DNA from: Oscillospiraceae bacterium
GTDB lineage: Bacteria > Bacillota > Clostridia > Oscillospirales > Oscillospiraceae
Reading direction: 5' to 3'
Length of the DNA: 64,000 bases
NCBI GenBank assembly: GCA_902765595.1
Contig: CACXAQ010000022.1
Span: 1 to 64,000 of the forward strand
The notes under the pieces were generated by a model. That model did no database searches and was not told the DNA's origin. It saw only the letters and a program-made list of their open reading frames with translations. This document shows positions 32,388 to 40,552 of the stretch, piece by piece. Each line of letters starts with the position of its first letter. Within the stretch, counting starts at the first letter, position 1. Made by a program: the position numbers and the translations under genes.

Positions 32388-34427
32388 ATGGATACTGCCA
32401 TGAACACCTCAAACCTGATGACCTATCTGCTGCCGATCCTGACGGCGCTGTTGCTGCTGCTGTTCTTCGTGAACCTGCCCCATCCGGGGCGCTGCGAGCT
32501 GCCCCGGATCGACCGGCGCCGCCTGAAGCGCCCCGCCCGGGAGGACCGGTCCCGCCGGCTCAGCCGCCGGGATCTGCTCCCCATCCTGCTCATTACGCTG
32601 CTCTACGCGCTGACGGCCTTCTTCCGCCTGGGCGTGAACACCGCGCCCCAGACCTTCGTGTCCATGACCCGCAGGACCGTGGAGTTCACCCTGCCCGAGG
32701 GGGCCTTCCCCAGCCGCACCCTGGTCTACGCGGGGCCGGGCTACGGCGGCTATGACGTGGACTGGTCCGAGGACGGGGAGCACTACGCCACCGTCTCCAC
32801 CTTCACCCACGACCACATCGCCGCCTTCAAGTGGACGGAGCTGGAGAGCCGCACCGGGCTGGAGCATCCCCGCTACGTGCGCATCAGCTGCACCTACGGC
32901 GAGCCCTGGCTGGGCGAGGTGGTGCTGCTGGACGGCGACGGGCAGCCCATCCCGGTCCAGAGCAGCATGCCCAAGCTGGTGGACGAGCAGGACACGGTCC
33001 CGGCGCGCAGCTCCTTCCTCAATTCCAGCTACTTTGACGAAATTTACCACGCCCGCACCGCCTGGGAGCATCTGCACGACGTGCAGCCCTACGAGACCAC
33101 CCACCCGCCCCTGGGCAAGGAGATCATCGGCCTGGGCATCCGGCTCTTCGGCATGACCCCCTTCGGCTGGCGCTTTTCCGGCACCCTCTTCGGGGTGCTG
33201 ATGCTGCCGGCCCTGTACGTCTTCCTCAAGCGGCTCTTCGGCGGCCGGGCCATCCCCAGTCTGGGGACCCTGCTCTTCGCCACCGACTTCATGCACTACG
33301 TCCAGACCCGCATCGCCACCATCGACGTGTACGCGGTGTTCTTCATCCTGCTGATGTACCTGTTTTTGTACATCTGGCTGGAGGATGGGAAGCTCTGGGC
33401 CCTGGCGCTCTGCGGGCTGTCCTTCGGCCTGGGGGCCGCCAGCAAGTGGACCTGCCTCTACGCCGGGGCGGGCCTGGGCCTCCTCTGGGCGGCCCACTGG
33501 GTCCTCCGCTTCCTGGAGGCGCGCAAGGCCCCCGCGGCGGCCGCCGCCGGGGAAACGGACGCCGTTTCCCCCGCCTCCCCCGCCTCCCCCCAAGGGGGAG
33601 GTGTCAGCGAAGCTGACGGTAGGGGGTCTCCTGACGGTAAGGGGTCTGTCCCCTCCCGCCGCACTCCCCTGGACCGCTATTCCCGGGGCAGCCACGCCGC
33701 CCCGCCCAAGCCCCGCAAAGAGCATAAGGCGCGCAGGCCCCTGCCGCCCCTTGCCAGGGAATTTCTGCTGAACGTGGGCTTCTGCCTGGTGTTCTTCGTG
33801 CTGATCCCGGGGCTGATCTACTATCTCAGCTACATCCCCTACGGCCGGGTCCAGGGCGCGGCCCTCTTCACCCGGGACTATTGGGACCTGGTCGTCAACA
33901 ACCAGGTCAGCATGTTCACCTACCACTCCGAGAGCGTGCTGGGCGCCACCCACCCCTATTCCAGCCGCTGGTATCAGTGGCTGGTGGACGCCCGGCCCAT
34001 CCTGTACGTGCTGGAGTATCCCGATTCTGCTTCCAAGGTCAGCATCGCGGCCTTCCTGAACCCGGTGCTGTGCTGGGGCGGGCTGCTGAGCCTGCCGGTG
34101 CTGGGCTGGATGGCCATCGGCCGGCGGGACAAGCGGGCGGCCTTCCTGCTGGTGGGCTACCTGAGCCAGCTGGTGCCCTGGCTGGGGGTGGAGCGGCTGA
34201 CCTTCGCCTATCACTACTTCCCCTCGGCCCTGTTTCTGGCGCTGAGCCTGAGCTATGTGCTGGCGCTGCTGCGGGAGAACAAGAAGGACTGGAAGCGGCC
34301 CGCCGTGGCCCTCGTCATTGGCAGCGCCCTGCTCTTCCTGCTGTTCTTCCCCGCGCTGAACGGCCTGCCGGTCCGGCGGGACCTGGCCACGGCGCTGATG
34401 AAATGGCTCCCCTCCTGGCCGCTGTAG
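32388..34427 (+). CDS. PMT-family membrane glycosyltransferase (dolichyl-phosphate-mannose-protein mannosyltransferase-like)
   Basis: The product is 679 aa (675 if the Met at 32400 is used; neither has a clear ribosome site). The N-terminal TM (residues about 8-28) is followed by a second TM near 65-85, then an extracytoplasmic NSSYFDEIYHARTAWEHL with the catalytic-type Asp-Glu pair and THPPLGKEIIGL, the PMT hallmark. Many more spans follow. Family members move a sugar from a polyprenyl carrier to protein or glycan on the outer face. Residues about 385-440, a loop between membrane spans, include an in-frame R2 copy (33582-33626). It stands alone between repeat blocks. Confidence 0.85.
   Translation: MDTAMNTSNLMTYLLPILTALLLLLFFVNLPHPGRCELPRIDRRRLKRPAREDRSRRLSRRDLLPILLITLLYALTAFFRLGVNTAPQTFVSMTRRTVEFTLPEGAFPSRTLVYAGPGYGGYDVDWSEDGEHYATVSTFTHDHIAAFKWTELESRTGLEHPRYVRISCTYGEPWLGEVVLLDGDGQPIPVQSSMPKLVDEQDTVPARSSFLNSSYFDEIYHARTAWEHLHDVQPYETTHPPLGKEIIGLGIRLFGMTPFGWRFSGTLFGVLMLPALYVFLKRLFGGRAIPSLGTLLFATDFMHYVQTRIATIDVYAVFFILLMYLFLYIWLEDGKLWALALCGLSFGLGAASKWTCLYAGAGLGLLWAAHWVLRFLEARKAPAAAAAGETDAVSPASPASPQGGGVSEADGRGSPDGKGSVPSRRTPLDRYSRGSHAAPPKPRKEHKARRPLPPLAREFLLNVGFCLVFFVLIPGLIYYLSYIPYGRVQGAALFTRDYWDLVVNNQVSMFTYHSESVLGATHPYSSRWYQWLVDARPILYVLEYPDSASKVSIAAFLNPVLCWGGLLSLPVLGWMAIGRRDKRAAFLLVGYLSQLVPWLGVERLTFAYHYFPSALFLALSLSYVLALLRENKKDWKRPAVALVIGSALLFLLFFPALNGLPVRRDLATALMKWLPSWPL
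33582..33646. repeat. R2 copy inside the PMT gene
   Basis: Clamp CCTCCCCCCAAGGGGGAGG, stem GTCAGCGAAGCTGAC, tail GGTAGGGGG, then a partial second tail (CTGACGGTAAGGGG). It is translated in frame as PQGGGVSEADGRG within a hydrophilic loop. Confidence 0.9.
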
Positions 34428-34454
34428 GACAGTAATTTGTTTATAGTTTATAGG

Positions 34455-34636
34455 AGAACGCCTCCCCCTCCGGGGGAGGTGCCGAGCGCAGCGAGGCGGT
34501 AGGGGTCTCCCCCGCATCTGCCTCCCCCATTGGGGGAGGTGTCAGCGAAGCTGACGGTAGGGGTCTCCCCCGCATTTGCCTCCCCCTCCGGGGGAGGTGG
34601 CTGAGCGCAGCGAGGCGGTAGGGGTTCCCCGCATCT
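34455..34636. repeat. three tandem R2 copies
   Basis: Three R2 copies in the same orientation at about 34461-34502, 34521-34562 and 34578-34623. Their stems alternate: gccgagcgcagcgaggc, GTCAGCGAAGCTGAC, gctgagcgcagcgaggc. A fourth copy begins the DUF559 unit. Confidence 0.9.
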
Positions 34637-35137
34637 GCCTCCCCCATTGGGGGAGGTGTCAGCGAAGCTGACGGTAGGGGGCAACTCCCCCCTGACCCAA
34701 ACCATCGAGAGGTGATCCCCCATGCAGTTCGAGCAAAACAAGCAGCTCCGCTCAAACGCCCGTTCTCTGCGGAAGGAGATGACCAAGGAGGAGCGCCGCC
34801 TTTGGTATGCGTTTCTGCGTGATCTGCCGCTGCATTTTCGCCGCCAGCAGATCATCGGAAACTACATTGCGGATTTCTACTGTCATTCCCGAAAGCTGGT
34901 CATCGAGCTGGACGGCTCGCAGCATTTTGAGTCGGAGGGTCTGGAAAGCGACGCCCGGCGGGACGCTTATTTGCGGGAGCAGGGTCTGACCGTCCTCCGC
35001 TATTCGAATGCGGACGTGAACCAGCGTTTTTCCTCGGTTTGCGAGGATATTCTGCTGAAAACCGGGCTTCTGGAGCCCTGAATGCGTATTCCCCCTATCG
35101 GCCTCGTTCCTCGGCCACTTCCCCCGGAGGGGGAAGC
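34637..35137. mobile_element. R2 repeat unit carrying a DUF559 nuclease gene
   Basis: The left R2 copy (34637-34681: CCTCCCCC clamp, stem GTCAGCGAAGCTGAC, tail GGTAGGGGG) and the right, inverted R2 copy (35091-35137: CCCCCTATCGG, stem cctcgttcctcgg, CTTCCCCC clamp) enclose the DUF559 gene. The arrangement and total length (501 bp) match the R1 unit at 110-603 (494 bp) although the clamps differ in sequence. Confidence 0.6.
34722..35081 (+). CDS. DUF559 (Vsr-like PD-(D/E)XK) endonuclease-domain protein
   Basis: The product is 119 aa with AGAGGTGAT before ATG 34722. It has LRKEMTKEERRLW near residue 17, QIIGNYIADFYCH near 44, LVIELDGSQHFES near 58 (acidic catalytic residues) and LTVLRYSNADV near 91. 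It matches the gene at 161-544 over nearly all its length, at roughly half identical residues by eye, so the two are homologous but not recent duplicates. Both stand in the centre of a head-to-head repeat pair, each of a different repeat family. Confidence 0.85.
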   Translation: MQFEQNKQLRSNARSLRKEMTKEERRLWYAFLRDLPLHFRRQQIIGNYIADFYCHSRKLVIELDGSQHFESEGLESDARRDAYLREQGLTVLRYSNADVNQRFSSVCEDILLKTGLLEP

Positions 35138-35400
35138 TCCCCGCCTCCCCCATTGGGGGAGGTGCCGAGCGCAGCGAGGCGGTAGGGGTCCCCCGCATCT
35201 GCCTCCCCCATTGGGGGAGGTGCCGAGCGCAGCGAGGCGGTAGGGGGAAGACGCTTCAAAACCCGGTCTCCCCTGCCGTCACCTTCTCTTCCACGCCCCC
35301 CTATCGGCGCTCCGCGCCACTTCCCCCGGAGGGGGAAGCAAATAGCCTCCCCCATTGGGGGAGGTGGCTGGCCGTCAGGCCAGACGGTAGGGGGCAACTC
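35138..35400. repeat. R2 copies downstream of the DUF559 unit
   Basis: Two forward R2 copies (35145-35188 and 35202-35247, stem gccgagcgcagcgaggc), an inverted copy with stem GGCGCTCCGCGCC (35298-35338) and a further forward copy with stem GGCTGGCCGTCAGGCCAGAC (35346-35392). Confidence 0.9.
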
Positions 35401-35417
35401 CCCCCCAAGACGAATAC

Positions 35418-35450
35418 GAGCGCCGGTCCTTTCGGACCGGCGCTCAAGCT
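35418..35450. terminator. strong hairpin between DUF559 and gluQ
   Basis: Perfect 12-bp stem GAGCGCCGGTCC/GGACCGGCGCTC with a 4-base loop. The following T-rich tract (AAGCTTTCTTCC) is modest, so termination is probable rather than certain; it lies between convergent genes. Confidence 0.6.
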
Positions 35451-35471
35451 TTCTTCCTCATTCCGACTTCC

Positions 35472-36404
35472 TCATTCCCCGATGGGGATGTCCTCGGTCT
35501 TCACCCGCGCCCAGTCGAAATCCCCCAGCAGTTCCCGGGGCGTGACCGGCGCGTCCGTCTCCCGGAGTCCCGCGAGGAAGGCCAGCTTCCCCACCAGCGT
35601 CTCCGGCCCCATCTCCCGCCGCAGGCTCTGGGTGGACAGGCTCCCCAGCCGCTTGGAGAGCTTGCCGCCACCGTCCACCAGCAGCGGCGCGTGGCAGTAG
35701 CTGGGCGCCTGGCCCCCCAGGGTCTCGATGAGCCACTTCTGCCGGGGGCTGGAGTCCAGCAGGTCCCGGCCCCGGACCACCCGGGTGACGCCCATCTCCA
35801 TGTCGTCCACGCTGACGGCCAGCTGATAGGCGAAGACCCCGTCGGCCCGGCGGATGACCCAGTCCCCCCGCTCCCGGGCCGGGTTCTGGGTCTGGGCGCC
35901 GTAGTGCCCGTCTTCCACCGTGATCCACTGATCCGGGGACCGGAGCTTCCAGGCCGGGGCCCGGCCCGTGAGCAGCCGCGCCGCCCGCTCCTTTTGGGAG
36001 AGCCTGGCGCAGGGGCAGCCCGGGTCGTGCTGGGCCTCCCCCGGGGCCAGGGCCGAGGCGGCGGCCAGCCGCTGTGCCCGGCTGCACCAGCAGGGATAGA
36101 CCAGGTCCAGCGCCTGCAGCTTTTCAAAGGCGGCCTCATACCGGGCCGTCCGCCCGCTCTGGGCGTAGGCCCCATCCTCCGGCCAGCCCCGGTCCCAGTC
36201 CAGGCCCAGCCAGCGCAGGTCCTCCGCCATGGCGGCGGCGAACTGGGGCTTGGAGCGGGCCGGGTCCAGATCCTCCAGCCGGAAGAGCAGCGTGCCCTTT
36301 TGGGCGCGGCAATCCAGCCATGCCAGGAGCATGGCCAGCAGATTTCCCAGATGCAGATAGCCCGACGGGCTGGGCGCAAAGCGCCCCACGACCTTTCGTT
36401 CCAT
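35472..36404 (-). CDS. gluQ: glutamyl-Q tRNA(Asp) synthetase
   Basis: The product is 310 aa, starting MERKVVGRFAPSPSGYLHLGN at 36404. It is a catalytic-core-only relative of GluRS: the HIGH-like HLGN at 18-21, the GluQ-type zinc ligands CWC near 100 and CPC near 130, and KLSKR in place of KMSKS near 237. It lacks the anticodon-binding domains of GluRS, and length fits GluQRS. Known members attach Glu to queuosine in tRNA-Asp. A longer upstream frame fuses with antisense reading of the next gene and was rejected. Confidence 0.9.
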   Translation of the reverse strand: MERKVVGRFAPSPSGYLHLGNLLAMLLAWLDCRAQKGTLLFRLEDLDPARSKPQFAAAMAEDLRWLGLDWDRGWPEDGAYAQSGRTARYEAAFEKLQALDLVYPCWCSRAQRLAAASALAPGEAQHDPGCPCARLSQKERAARLLTGRAPAWKLRSPDQWITVEDGHYGAQTQNPARERGDWVIRRADGVFAYQLAVSVDDMEMGVTRVVRGRDLLDSSPRQKWLIETLGGQAPSYCHAPLLVDGGGKLSKRLGSLSTQSLRREMGPETLVGKLAFLAGLRETDAPVTPRELLGDFDWARVKTEDIPIGE

Positions 36405-36445
36405 AATCCGATGCACCCCAGGCGGCGGAAGCCGCCTTTTCCTCT

Positions 36446-37057
36446 CTATTCCTCCAGCAGCTCCGGGGGGATCCGGCGGTCCCGGAAATAGACCTGCCGG
36501 TCCCGCTCCCCGATCTCCCGCAGCACCCGGCAGGGGTTGCCCACCGCCACCACGTTCGCCGGCAGGTCCTTTGTGACCACGCTCCCGGCGCCCACCACGG
36601 TGTTGTCGCCGATGGTGACGCCCGGCAGGATGATGGCCCCCGCGCCGATCCAGCAGTTGCGTCCGATGCGGACGGGGGCGTTGAACTGCAGGCCCTGTTC
36701 CCGCAGCTCCGGGGCCAGGGGGTGGCTCCCCGTGGCCACCACCACGTTGGGGCCGAACAGGGTATGGTCTCCCACGGTGATCTGGGTGTCGTCCACCAGG
36801 GTCAGGCCGAAATTGGCGTAGATGTGTTTTCCGAAGCGGACGAAGCGCCCGCCCCAGTTGGCATGGAGGGGCGGCTCGATATAGCAGCCCTCCCCGATCT
36901 CCGCGAACATCTCCCGCAGCAGCGCCTCCCGGCGCTTTTGTTCCGTGGGCCGGGTGGCGTTGAATTCGTACAGCCGGTCCAGACAGCCCAGCTGCAGCTC
37001 CATCAGCTCCTCCGCGCCCGGATCGTACAGCTCGCCGCTGCGCAGCTTTTCCAGCAT
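36446..37057 (-). CDS. maltose/galactoside O-acetyltransferase-like hexapeptide transferase
   Basis: The product is 203 aa from ATG 37057 with AAAGGTG upstream (a GTG at 37069 would add four residues). The N-terminal mac domain is visible (MLEKLRSGELYDPGAEELM, then RREALLREMF). The left-handed beta-helix of hexapeptide repeats follows (GCYIEPPLHANWG, VGDHTLFGPNVVVATGSHPL with the catalytic-type His, then RIGRNCWIGAGAIILPGVTIGDNTVVGAGSVVTKD-type repeats). It acetylates sugar hydroxyls with acetyl-CoA. It lies back to back with the AraC gene of the sugar cluster. Confidence 0.88.
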   Translation of the reverse strand: MLEKLRSGELYDPGAEELMELQLGCLDRLYEFNATRPTEQKRREALLREMFAEIGEGCYIEPPLHANWGGRFVRFGKHIYANFGLTLVDDTQITVGDHTLFGPNVVVATGSHPLAPELREQGLQFNAPVRIGRNCWIGAGAIILPGVTIGDNTVVGAGSVVTKDLPANVVAVGNPCRVLREIGERDRQVYFRDRRIPPELLEE

Positions 37058-37120
37058 TTTCGTTTTCACCTTTCGTTTTTTTCCATTTTAGCACGACTTT
37101 TCCCCGGGTACAAGCGCCCC

Positions 37121-37149
37121 TTGCGCGGCGGGGGCATTTCCTGTATAAT
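37121..37149 (+). promoter_or_regulatory. promoter of the AraC gene
   Basis: TTGCGC (37121-37126) and TATAAT (37144-37149) with a 17-base spacer and TG directly before the -10; GGAGG precedes the start at 37183. Confidence 0.65.
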
Positions 37150-37182
37150 TCAAGGTACCATGCCGGAGAGAGGAGGCGTCCC

Positions 37183-38133
37183 ATGGGCCGCAGAAAGAAC
37201 GAGAGGCTGGAGTTTCGCTTTTATGAGCTTCCGGGGGACAGCCGCGCCCTGGCTCTGTTGGGAGACGCCTGGGTGGGCACCTACGGGCAGCACGACGAGT
37301 GCCTCCACTTCCACAATCTCTTTGAGATCGGCTACTGCCACTTCGGCCGGGGGCGGCTGATCCTGGGGGAGGAGTCCCTGCCCTATGAGGACGCCATGTT
37401 CTCCGTGATCCCGGCCAACTATCCCCACTCCACCGTCAGCGAGGGGGTGGACTCCTGGGAGTTCCTCTTTTTCGATCCCCGGGAGGTGGTCCGGGAGATG
37501 GTCCCGGACAACCCCAAGCGGCAGGAGGAGCTGTTCTTCACCGCCACCAAGGGGCCCCATCTCCTGCGCATCGACGAGCACCCGGAGCTGGCCTCCACGG
37601 TCTGGCACATTCTGGAGGAGGCCCGGGGGAAGCGGCGCTATTACCAGGACGTGATCCGGAGCCTTCTGAAGGTCTGCCTGATGGAGCTGGTCCGGGTCCA
37701 GGAGGGGCTGACCGCCGCGGTCTCCTGGGAGGACCGGGGCGACGCGGCGCTGTTTCAGATCGCCCCGGCCCTGGATTATATCGAGGAACACTGCCAGCAG
37801 AGTCTGCGGGCCGGGGACCTGGCCCGCCAGTGCGGCCTGAGCGAGCCCCACTTCCGCCGGATCTTTGAGGACAGCATGAACATGACGCCCATGGACTATC
37901 TGAACCTGACCCGGATCCGCCGGGCCTGCAAGCTGCTGAGCCAGAAGAGCAGCCCCATGGATCTGGTGGCGGCGGAATGCGGCTTTGCCTCCGTCTCGGC
38001 CTTCACGCGCAATTTCAAAAAGTTCCTGGGCACCACGCCCTATCAGTGGAAGCTGCAGCGGGAGAACCGGGGCCTGAGCCTGCAGGACTACAACATTTCT
38101 GTCCGCAAGGGCTGGGACTCGGTAGAGCGCTGA
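37183..38133 (+). CDS. AraC-family regulator with cupin sensor
   Basis: The product is 316 aa. The N-terminal cupin-like half (about 20-130) includes HDECLHFHNLFEIGYCHFGRGRLIL, then FSVIPANYPHS, typical of sugar-sensing AraC proteins. The C-terminal HTH pair is LARQCGLSEPHFRRIFEDSMNMTPMDYL and DLVAAECGFASVSAFTRNFKKFLGTTP. It precedes a sugar importer and a beta-galactosidase on the same strand, so it is the likely activator of that cluster. Confidence 0.88.
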   Translation: MGRRKNERLEFRFYELPGDSRALALLGDAWVGTYGQHDECLHFHNLFEIGYCHFGRGRLILGEESLPYEDAMFSVIPANYPHSTVSEGVDSWEFLFFDPREVVREMVPDNPKRQEELFFTATKGPHLLRIDEHPELASTVWHILEEARGKRRYYQDVIRSLLKVCLMELVRVQEGLTAAVSWEDRGDAALFQIAPALDYIEEHCQQSLRAGDLARQCGLSEPHFRRIFEDSMNMTPMDYLNLTRIRRACKLLSQKSSPMDLVAAECGFASVSAFTRNFKKFLGTTPYQWKLQRENRGLSLQDYNISVRKGWDSVER

Positions 38134-38144
38134 GCCCCCGCCCC

Positions 38145-38885
38145 GCAAACGGGCGGATCCTATCCGCCCCTACGACACAGGGTCGTCTCTCCCCGTAGGG
38201 GCGGCTATCAGCCGCCCGCCGTCCGACACGCACCCGGGTCCCCGGGCGGGGACAAGCCCCGCCCCTACGACGCCTCCCCTGCCTAAGGGGAGGGGGACCG
38301 CGTCAGCGGTGGAGGGGTATTCCCCGCCCCCTACGGCAATTCCGAATTCCGAATTCCGAATTCCGCATTTCACCCTCCCCCGTAGGGGCGGCTATCAGCC
38401 GCCCGCCGTCCCCGACCCCGCATCTCACCCCGGGCGAGCACAGCTCGCCCCTACGGCAATTCCCTCATTCCCTCATTCCGTCATTCCGAATTCCGCATTC
38501 CACCCTCCCCCGTAGGGGCGACCTTTGGTCGCCCGTTGTCGGACACGCACCCGGGTCCGCGGGCGGGGACAAGCCCCGCCCCTACGACGCCTCCCCTGCC
38601 TAAGGGGAGGGGGACCGCGTCAGCGGTGGAGGGGTATTCCCTGCAAACGGGCGGATCCTATCCGCCCCTACGACACAGGGTCGTCTCTCCCCGTAGGGGC
38701 GGCTATCAGCCGCCCGCGAATAACGTCGCAGGTCGGACCAACGGGCGGGGACAAGCCCCGCCCCTACGATACTCCCCCTGTCATTGCGAGCCAGTGACCG
38801 ACGTCACTGGCGCGGCGACGGCGCATTGCCGAAGGCGAAGCCTGAGTCCTCTTTGCGCCTAGTCCCTTTAGGGACAATCCGTATC
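38145..38885. repeat. long block of D, R3, E and G repeats
   Basis: D units occur at about 38152-38176, 38194-38270, 38378-38455, 38509-38586 and 38653-38768. R3 copies (CTCCCCTGCCTAAGGGGAG, stem ACCGCGTCAGCGGT, GGAGGGGTATT) are at 38272-38322 and 38588-38639. Heptads are at 38336-38370 and 38456-38502. A G element (TGTCATTGCGAGCCAGTG ... GGGACAATCCG) spans 38778-38880. No gene in about 750 bases. Confidence 0.9.
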
Positions 38886-38900
38886 CTTCCTCCGGCATTG

Positions 38901-38930
38901 TGTACAAATCCCGCCCGGCTGTTTTGTACA
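38901..38930. promoter_or_regulatory. operator-like inverted repeat upstream of the sugar importer
   Basis: TGTACAAA (38901-38908) and TTTGTACA (38923-38930) are perfect inverted copies with a 14-base spacer, about 200 bases before the binding-protein gene. It is a candidate regulator site; the protein that would bind is unknown. Confidence 0.4.
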
Positions 38931-39130
38931 GCCTGACGGGGTTAAACTTTTGATGATCGAATTTGCCTGTTTTTTCATTGAAAAGGGAAGCTACGTTCTG
39001 CGCGGATATGATACCATACGAATGACGTGAAGCGCCGCGGATGGCGAAAACTGCTTCCTTTTTCCCCATATGCGAGACCCGCGCTTTCCCTTCCCCGGCC
39101 CAACGTAAAACGACAAATTTGGAGGAAATC

Positions 39131-40450
39131 ATGAAAAAGTATCTTGCTCTGCTCCTCGCGCTGGTCATGGTCTTCGCCCTTGCCGCCTGCGGCGGTGAGA
39201 CTGCCAAGCCCGAGACCGAGACCGCCCAGACCGAAACGGCCGCCGACCCCAACACCCTGACCGTTTACGCCTGGGACGCCAACTTCAACATCCCCGCTCT
39301 GAAGGCTGCCGAGGCCGCCTATCAGAAGAAGAATCCCGACTTCAAGCTGGAGATCGTCCAGCAGTCCGGCTCCAGCGACGTGGAGAACGCCGTCACCCTG
39401 GCTGCCCAGGCCAACGACCTGAGCACCCTGCCCGACATCGTCCTCTTCCAGGACCACTACATCCAGCGCTACGTCCGCGACTACCCCACCGCCTGGACCC
39501 CCATTGAGGGCGCTCCCATCAACTGGGACGACTTCGGCGCCGAGAAGCTGAGCTACAGCACCATCGAGGGCGTGCACTACGGCGTCCCCGTGGACAACGG
39601 CACCGCCATCTTCGCCTACCGCACCGACATTCTCGAGCAGTGCGGCTACACCATTGACGACGTGACCGGCATTTCCTGGGATCAGTGGCTGGAGATCGCC
39701 CGCAAGGTCAAGGAAGAGACCGGCATGGCTCTCCTGTCCATGGACCACAGCGGCGACGACCTGCCCTACATGATGCTGCAGGCCGAGGGCGTTTCCCAGT
39801 TTGAGGACGGCAAGCCCAACTTCGTCAACAACGACAAGATGAAGAAGATCATCGACGTCATCGTCACCGGCGCCAACGACGGCACCATCATCCTGGCAAA
39901 CTCCTGGTCCGAGTACACCGACAACACCATCGTGGGCAACCAGGTGGCCGGCGTCATGAACGGCAACTGGATCATCCCCACCATCTCCCTGGTGGCTGAG
40001 AACAGCGGCAAGTGGGCCATCACCACCCTGCCCACCATCGACGGCGGCAAGGAAGGCTACGCTGCCAACGGCGGCTCCTCCCTGTACATCACCGGCAACT
40101 GCAAGAACGTTGACCTGGCCAAGGACTTCCTCGCCTACACCTTCGGCGGCGGCGAGGGCGCTCTGGAGACCTACGACAACGCCCTGCGTGACGGCGGCGT
40201 CATCACCTGCTGCATCTCCGCCGGCCAGTCCGAGGTTTACCAGGAAGGCGTCGAGTTCTTCGGCGGCCAGGCCATCTACTCCACCATCGTGGAGATGGGC
40301 TCTCATGTTCCCGTCATCGAGCAGAGCGACTTCCACTACAACGCCCGTACCAATGTTGGCAACGCCATCACCAACATCCAGAACGGCGGCGACCTGGAGG
40401 CTGAACTGCAGACTGCCGAGGATCAGGTCAACTTCGAGATGGGCAACTGA
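39131..40450 (+). CDS. sugar ABC transporter substrate-binding lipoprotein
   Basis: The product is 439 aa, starting MKKYLALLLALVMV at 39131 after GGAGG. The lipobox LAACGG ends at Cys20. An acidic Thr/Glu linker leads into a family-1 extracellular solute-binding fold (LTVYAWDANFNIPALKAAEAAYQ near 45, SDVENAVTLAAQANDLSTLPDIVLFQDHY near 85, VPVDNGTAIFAYRTDILEQCGY near 155, and GWNGNW-like MNGNWIIPT near 277). It delivers a sugar to the two permeases encoded next. The ATPase gene is not nearby, as is usual for such importers sharing an MsmX-type ATPase. Confidence 0.93.
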   Translation: MKKYLALLLALVMVFALAACGGETAKPETETAQTETAADPNTLTVYAWDANFNIPALKAAEAAYQKKNPDFKLEIVQQSGSSDVENAVTLAAQANDLSTLPDIVLFQDHYIQRYVRDYPTAWTPIEGAPINWDDFGAEKLSYSTIEGVHYGVPVDNGTAIFAYRTDILEQCGYTIDDVTGISWDQWLEIARKVKEETGMALLSMDHSGDDLPYMMLQAEGVSQFEDGKPNFVNNDKMKKIIDVIVTGANDGTIILANSWSEYTDNTIVGNQVAGVMNGNWIIPTISLVAENSGKWAITTLPTIDGGKEGYAANGGSSLYITGNCKNVDLAKDFLAYTFGGGEGALETYDNALRDGGVITCCISAGQSEVYQEGVEFFGGQAIYSTIVEMGSHVPVIEQSDFHYNARTNVGNAITNIQNGGDLEAELQTAEDQVNFEMGN

Positions 40451-40477
40451 TCTGCCCCTAACTGAAACAACGCAACC

Positions 40478-40521
40478 CATTGCCCCGTCAATTCCATGAC
40501 GGGGCAATGTCCCCATTTTTT
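40478..40521 (+). terminator. hairpin between binding protein and permease genes
   Basis: Perfect 13-bp stem 40478-40490/40497-40509 with a 6-base loop, followed by TCCCCATTTTTT. Partial termination here would give more binding protein than permease, as often seen in ABC importers. Confidence 0.75.
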
Positions 40522-40552
40522 CTCGCATCATCCTTTGCAAAGGAGGCATTTC

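Noticed and set aside
36405..37184. Fusion of GluQ with an upstream 260-codon extension
   Set aside because: The extension is an out-of-frame reading of the hexapeptide acetyltransferase gene on the same strand; GluQ has its own ATG at the conserved start.
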